From contig JBARCX010000207.1 in assembly GCA_049794535.1 (NCBI GenBank), positions 1 through 9,423 on the forward strand: a DNA stretch of 9,423 nt, written 5' to 3'. Source of the stretch: JBARCX01 sp049794535 (GTDB lineage: Bacteria; Pseudomonadota; Gammaproteobacteria; Xanthomonadales; Rhodanobacteraceae). The position numbers were made by a program, and so were the translations under genes. The notes under the pieces were generated by a model. That model did not search any database and had not been told where the DNA came from. It was given only the letters and a program-made list of their open reading frames with translations. Below, one piece after another: positions 7,438 to 9,423 of this stretch (positions within the stretch are counted from its first letter, which is position 1; every line of letters begins with the position of its first letter).

Positions 7438-7941
7438 TTAGCCGAAGCTCTCCGATACGTTGAACTTGCCTGTTTCCAGGTCCACTTCGGTTTTGAGGTA
7501 AAGATTCAGTGGAATCGGTTGTGCCCACATCTCCGATTCGATGTTGAAGATCAGCGACTGGCGATCCATGCGTTTGCCATCGACGTTGACTGTCACCTTC
7601 AAGGTGCTAGCCGTGAGGCGCGGTTCGAACGCGAGGATGGCGTCCCTGATCTGGCGCTGCAGGACATGCGCCTCGACACCGGATAAGGCCCTACCGGTGA
7701 GATCCGGGATGCCGAAGTTCAATACCGAGCGAGACACCTCCGGGTAATCGGATAGATCCTCGCTTGTTCCCAGGTTCACGCAGTTGAGCAACCACGACAT
7801 ATCGCGCGTCACGCAGTCACGTAGTCGCGTCGCCGAGATCACGCGTTTCTCGCGACTCTCGTCGGCCTTGCCGGGCTCATCGTCGGTCAGACGATCCAGC
7901 AGCGAAGGTTGCAGCCGTTCCTGGGTGGTTAATTCAGCCAT
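7438..7941 (-). CDS. tssE: TssE, gp25-like T6SS baseplate protein
   Basis: TssE is the T6SS counterpart of phage T4 gp25, a small baseplate wedge protein that initiates sheath polymerisation. The 167-aa product has the expected order. PSLLDRLTDDEP is near residues 12-23. The helix RLRDCVTRDMSWLLNC spans residues 39-54 and YPEVSRSVLNFGIPDLTGR spans 66-84. QIRDAILAFEPRL follows at 97-109, then a beta-rich C-terminus (residues 112-163) with LIFNIESEMWA and PLNLYLKTEVDLETG. The ATG lies 18 nt after tagJ. A GGAG sits about 12 nt upstream, a rather long spacing. The TAA stop is separated from the tssF ATG by only 5 nt, suggesting translational coupling. Confidence 0.95.
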   Translation of the reverse strand: MAELTTQERLQPSLLDRLTDDEPGKADESREKRVISATRLRDCVTRDMSWLLNCVNLGTSEDLSDYPEVSRSVLNFGIPDLTGRALSGVEAHVLQRQIRDAILAFEPRLTASTLKVTVNVDGKRMDRQSLIFNIESEMWAQPIPLNLYLKTEVDLETGKFNVSESFG

Positions 7942-7959
7942 GACGCGCGCGTGCTCCGG

Positions 7960-8751
7960 TCAGGCCTGATGAAACGTAATGGTGCGGATATCCAATAACG
8001 GGTATTCGCCGACATCCGTGGCAAACATGCGTTGTCCGGAACCGACGTAAAACTCGTCACCGAGATCAACCCAATCCGTCTTGCGTGCCAGTACGACTTC
8101 GCTGTCTTCGGCACGTTCGGAGCCGGGGTAACGGCATGGGATGAAACCCACCGCCTGGCCACCGTTGTTCCAGGTCACTTGCACGGGCGCCCATACCTTG
8201 TCGCGCAAATCGGTAGGTGCCTCGAATTTCAACTCTTTCAATCGCGAGAACGGCACCCACGAATAACCACCGTTGACGATGATTTCCAGACACGGACCGA
8301 AGCGCGGATCGGCATCACCGATCCACTCGAACGGCGTGCCGTCGATATCGCCGCTTACTGCCTCGGCCTCTTCGAATGCTTGCTCACGCAAAGGCAGCGC
8401 TTGTGCATGACGACCTTCGGCCATCAACTTCAATGACTGCAGCAGCAAAGCCAACCACTGTGCGGGTTCGCCGATCACTGACGGTGAACGTAGCCCCTGC
8501 ATGACCGCGACCCGCTCCAGCTCGCCATCCAACGCGCGCCGGTAGGCTTCGACCATCAACAGATTGAGCGGATCGAGTTCGCCGCTGACCTTCAACTGAT
8601 TCTGCGCACGTTCCCACTGCCCCAGTACGGACAGCAGTTGGAACAGAAACACACGCGCTTTCGCATCGGCCGGATTGCCGCGCACTTGTGCGGTCAAGCC
8701 TTGCAGTGCGTCGTCCAACCGACCTTCTTTGAGCATGATTTCAGGGGTCAT
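7960..8751 (-). CDS. tagJ: TagJ (ImpE/SciE family) T6SS accessory protein
   Basis: This 263-aa protein fits the ImpE/TagJ family in length and in its two-part layout. The N-terminal half is helical and TPR-like (about residues 1-130, with repeats such as GRLDDALQGL and GQWERAQNQL). The C-terminal half is a beta-rich domain with PFEWIGDADPRFGP, the NGGYSWVPFSRL segment and a final VGEYPLLDIRTITF. In P. aeruginosa H1-T6SS, TagJ binds the sheath protein TssB and cooperates with ClpV-dependent sheath disassembly (established for the family). Its presence places this cluster among T6SS types that carry TagJ. The start MTPEIMLKEGR is the only sensible one, with a weak GAGAA upstream. Its TGA stop lies 18 nt before the tssE ATG, consistent with co-transcription. 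Confidence 0.92.
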   Translation of the reverse strand: MTPEIMLKEGRLDDALQGLTAQVRGNPADAKARVFLFQLLSVLGQWERAQNQLKVSGELDPLNLLMVEAYRRALDGELERVAVMQGLRSPSVIGEPAQWLALLLQSLKLMAEGRHAQALPLREQAFEEAEAVSGDIDGTPFEWIGDADPRFGPCLEIIVNGGYSWVPFSRLKELKFEAPTDLRDKVWAPVQVTWNNGGQAVGFIPCRYPGSERAEDSEVVLARKTDWVDLGDEFYVGSGQRMFATDVGEYPLLDIRTITFHQA

Positions 8752-8870
8752 TTCATTTCTCGAAAGTCGGCTCTTGGAGCCTGATTGAGGTCGTTTAGGC
8801 AGATAAGGTCTTGGGACTTACGCGATCTTTTGACGCACACTTGGACCGAACCTCCGCTACGGTCCCGAAC

Positions 8871-8912
8871 CCTCACCCCAACCCCTCTCCCACTGGGAGA
8901 GGGGCTACGCGT
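8871..8912. repeat. GC-rich palindromic dispersed repeat between hcp and tagJ
   Basis: The core at 8882-8904 is a perfect 10-bp inverted repeat (CCCCTCTCCC and its complement) around a 3-nt ACT loop. It is preceded by CCCTCACCCCAA. From memory, this CCCTCACCCC-AACCCCTCTCCC palindrome type is scattered between genes in many gammaproteobacterial genomes; copy number cannot be checked here. No T-run follows on either strand, so it is not a canonical intrinsic terminator. It could stabilise the upstream hcp mRNA 3' end or attenuate read-through into tagJ (inference). The rest of the 180-bp gap (8752-8931) shows no convincing promoter or ORF. Confidence 0.75.
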
Positions 8913-8931
8913 CGCCGATCGCTGGGACGAA

Positions 8932-9423
8932 TCAGGTCGCGCTGACTTCCTCGACGCTGTACGCATTCGTGCCTGCCTCAGCCACGATGCCCTTGTCGTT
9001 CTGTGCGTAATACTTGACTTCGTACTTGGCGAAACCGAGCGAAATATTTTCGGTGAGCATGTCTTCGCCGCCCGAGCCGCCCGTGCTGTAGCTGGTGACC
9101 ATGACGCTGGTCAGCGTGACGGTGAGGTAATCCTCCTGCTTGCCGCCAGCCTTCGAGACCGCAAGCACCACCGTGTCGATGTGAGCACCGGTGACCAACG
9201 CCTTCATGAAAGACGTGGTGCTCTTGTCGAGGTACTTGGTGATGCTAATGTCCTGCACGTTTGCTTTGCCTGCACCACCGCCAGAGCCATGGCCGAACGA
9301 ACCGCTCTGCGACATGCCCCAGGACCAGGCCAGAACCTGGACTTCGTCCTTGTGCTTGGTGTGTTTGGATTCGCCAGTGAAGGTGACGTCACCACCGGTC
9401 AACTTCAAATGCATGTCTAATGC
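8932..9423 (-). CDS. hcp: Hcp, T6SS inner-tube protein (5' end cut by window edge)
   Basis: Hcp forms hexameric rings that stack into the T6SS inner tube, is expelled on contraction, and can carry small effectors in its lumen. The visible protein reads MHLKLTGGDVTF, then a WSWGMSQSG segment, a Gly-rich loop, NVQDISITKYLDKST and a C-terminal LGFAKYEVKYYAQNDKG strand pair. This is the normal Hcp layout and length (about 160 aa). The first in-window ATG is at 9414, but the frame stays open to the edge and reads Ala-Leu-Asp just before that Met. Hcp proteins commonly begin with Met-Ala-x-Asp-Met-His, so the true start is probably one codon beyond the window. The TGA stop is at 8934-8932. A strong palindrome follows 27 nt after the stop. 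Family assignment is very secure; only the start is uncertain. Confidence 0.95.
   Translation of the reverse strand, partial: ALDMHLKLTGGDVTFTGESKHTKHKDEVQVLAWSWGMSQSGSFGHGSGGGAGKANVQDISITKYLDKSTTSFMKALVTGAHIDTVVLAVSKAGGKQEDYLTVTLTSVMVTSYSTGGSGGEDMLTENISLGFAKYEVKYYAQNDKGIVAEAGTNAYSVEEVSAT

Noticed and set aside
7433..7528. Upstream Met at 7528 as the tssF start
   Set aside because: The extra 32 residues overlap the tssE 3' end and are not TssF-like. The family begins with MDPRLLRYYNREL at 7432.
8748..8966. 72-aa minus-strand ORF overlapping the hcp end and the tagJ start
   Set aside because: Its reading frame is formed by the repeat and flanking sequence. There is no recognisable protein and it conflicts with the hcp 3' end.
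8785..9420. 211-aa plus-strand ORF covering hcp and the repeat
   Set aside because: It lies antisense to a clearly identified Hcp and has no family-like features. It is the reverse-frame shadow of a GC-rich gene.

Overview
The window is the distal part of a type VI secretion (T6SS) operon from a Gram-negative proteobacterium, all on the minus strand and read from right to left. The gene order hcp - tagJ - tssE - tssF - tssG - clpV (tssH) matches, from memory, the P. aeruginosa H1-T6SS cluster and related clusters in Xanthomonadales and other gammaproteobacteria. The Hcp sequence style and two dispersed palindromic repeat types make a gammaproteobacterium of the Xanthomonadaceae/Rhodanobacteraceae kind plausible. 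The species cannot be named from this window.

Layout from high to low coordinates: hcp (tube protein, 5' end cut by the window edge); a 180-bp gap with a GC-rich palindromic repeat; tagJ, tssE, tssF and tssG packed with gaps of 18 and 5 bp and a 37-bp overlap; a 271-bp gap holding a 149-bp inverted-repeat element; clpV; then a 1.5-kb accessory segment. The core genes encode the inner tube (Hcp), baseplate parts (TssE, TssF, TssG), the AAA+ sheath-recycling ATPase (ClpV) and its accessory partner (TagJ). The tssB and tssC sheath genes would be expected just beyond the right edge.

The accessory segment is the interesting part. Immediately after clpV, where H1-type clusters often carry vgrG and effector cargo, lies an unrecognised 347-aa ORF with two CxxC motifs. 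It is followed in the same reading frame, after one TGA codon, by an open frame that runs off the left edge. Translating those last 459 bases gives 153 residues that resemble the N-terminal two-thirds of a ribosome-inactivating protein (RIP; rRNA N-glycosidase of the ricin A/Shiga toxin A fold). It has aligned counterparts of the two active-site tyrosines. The catalytic Glu/Arg motif would lie outside the window. This is a candidate T6SS-delivered RIP effector. Whether the two ORFs are one interrupted or read-through protein or two genes is open.
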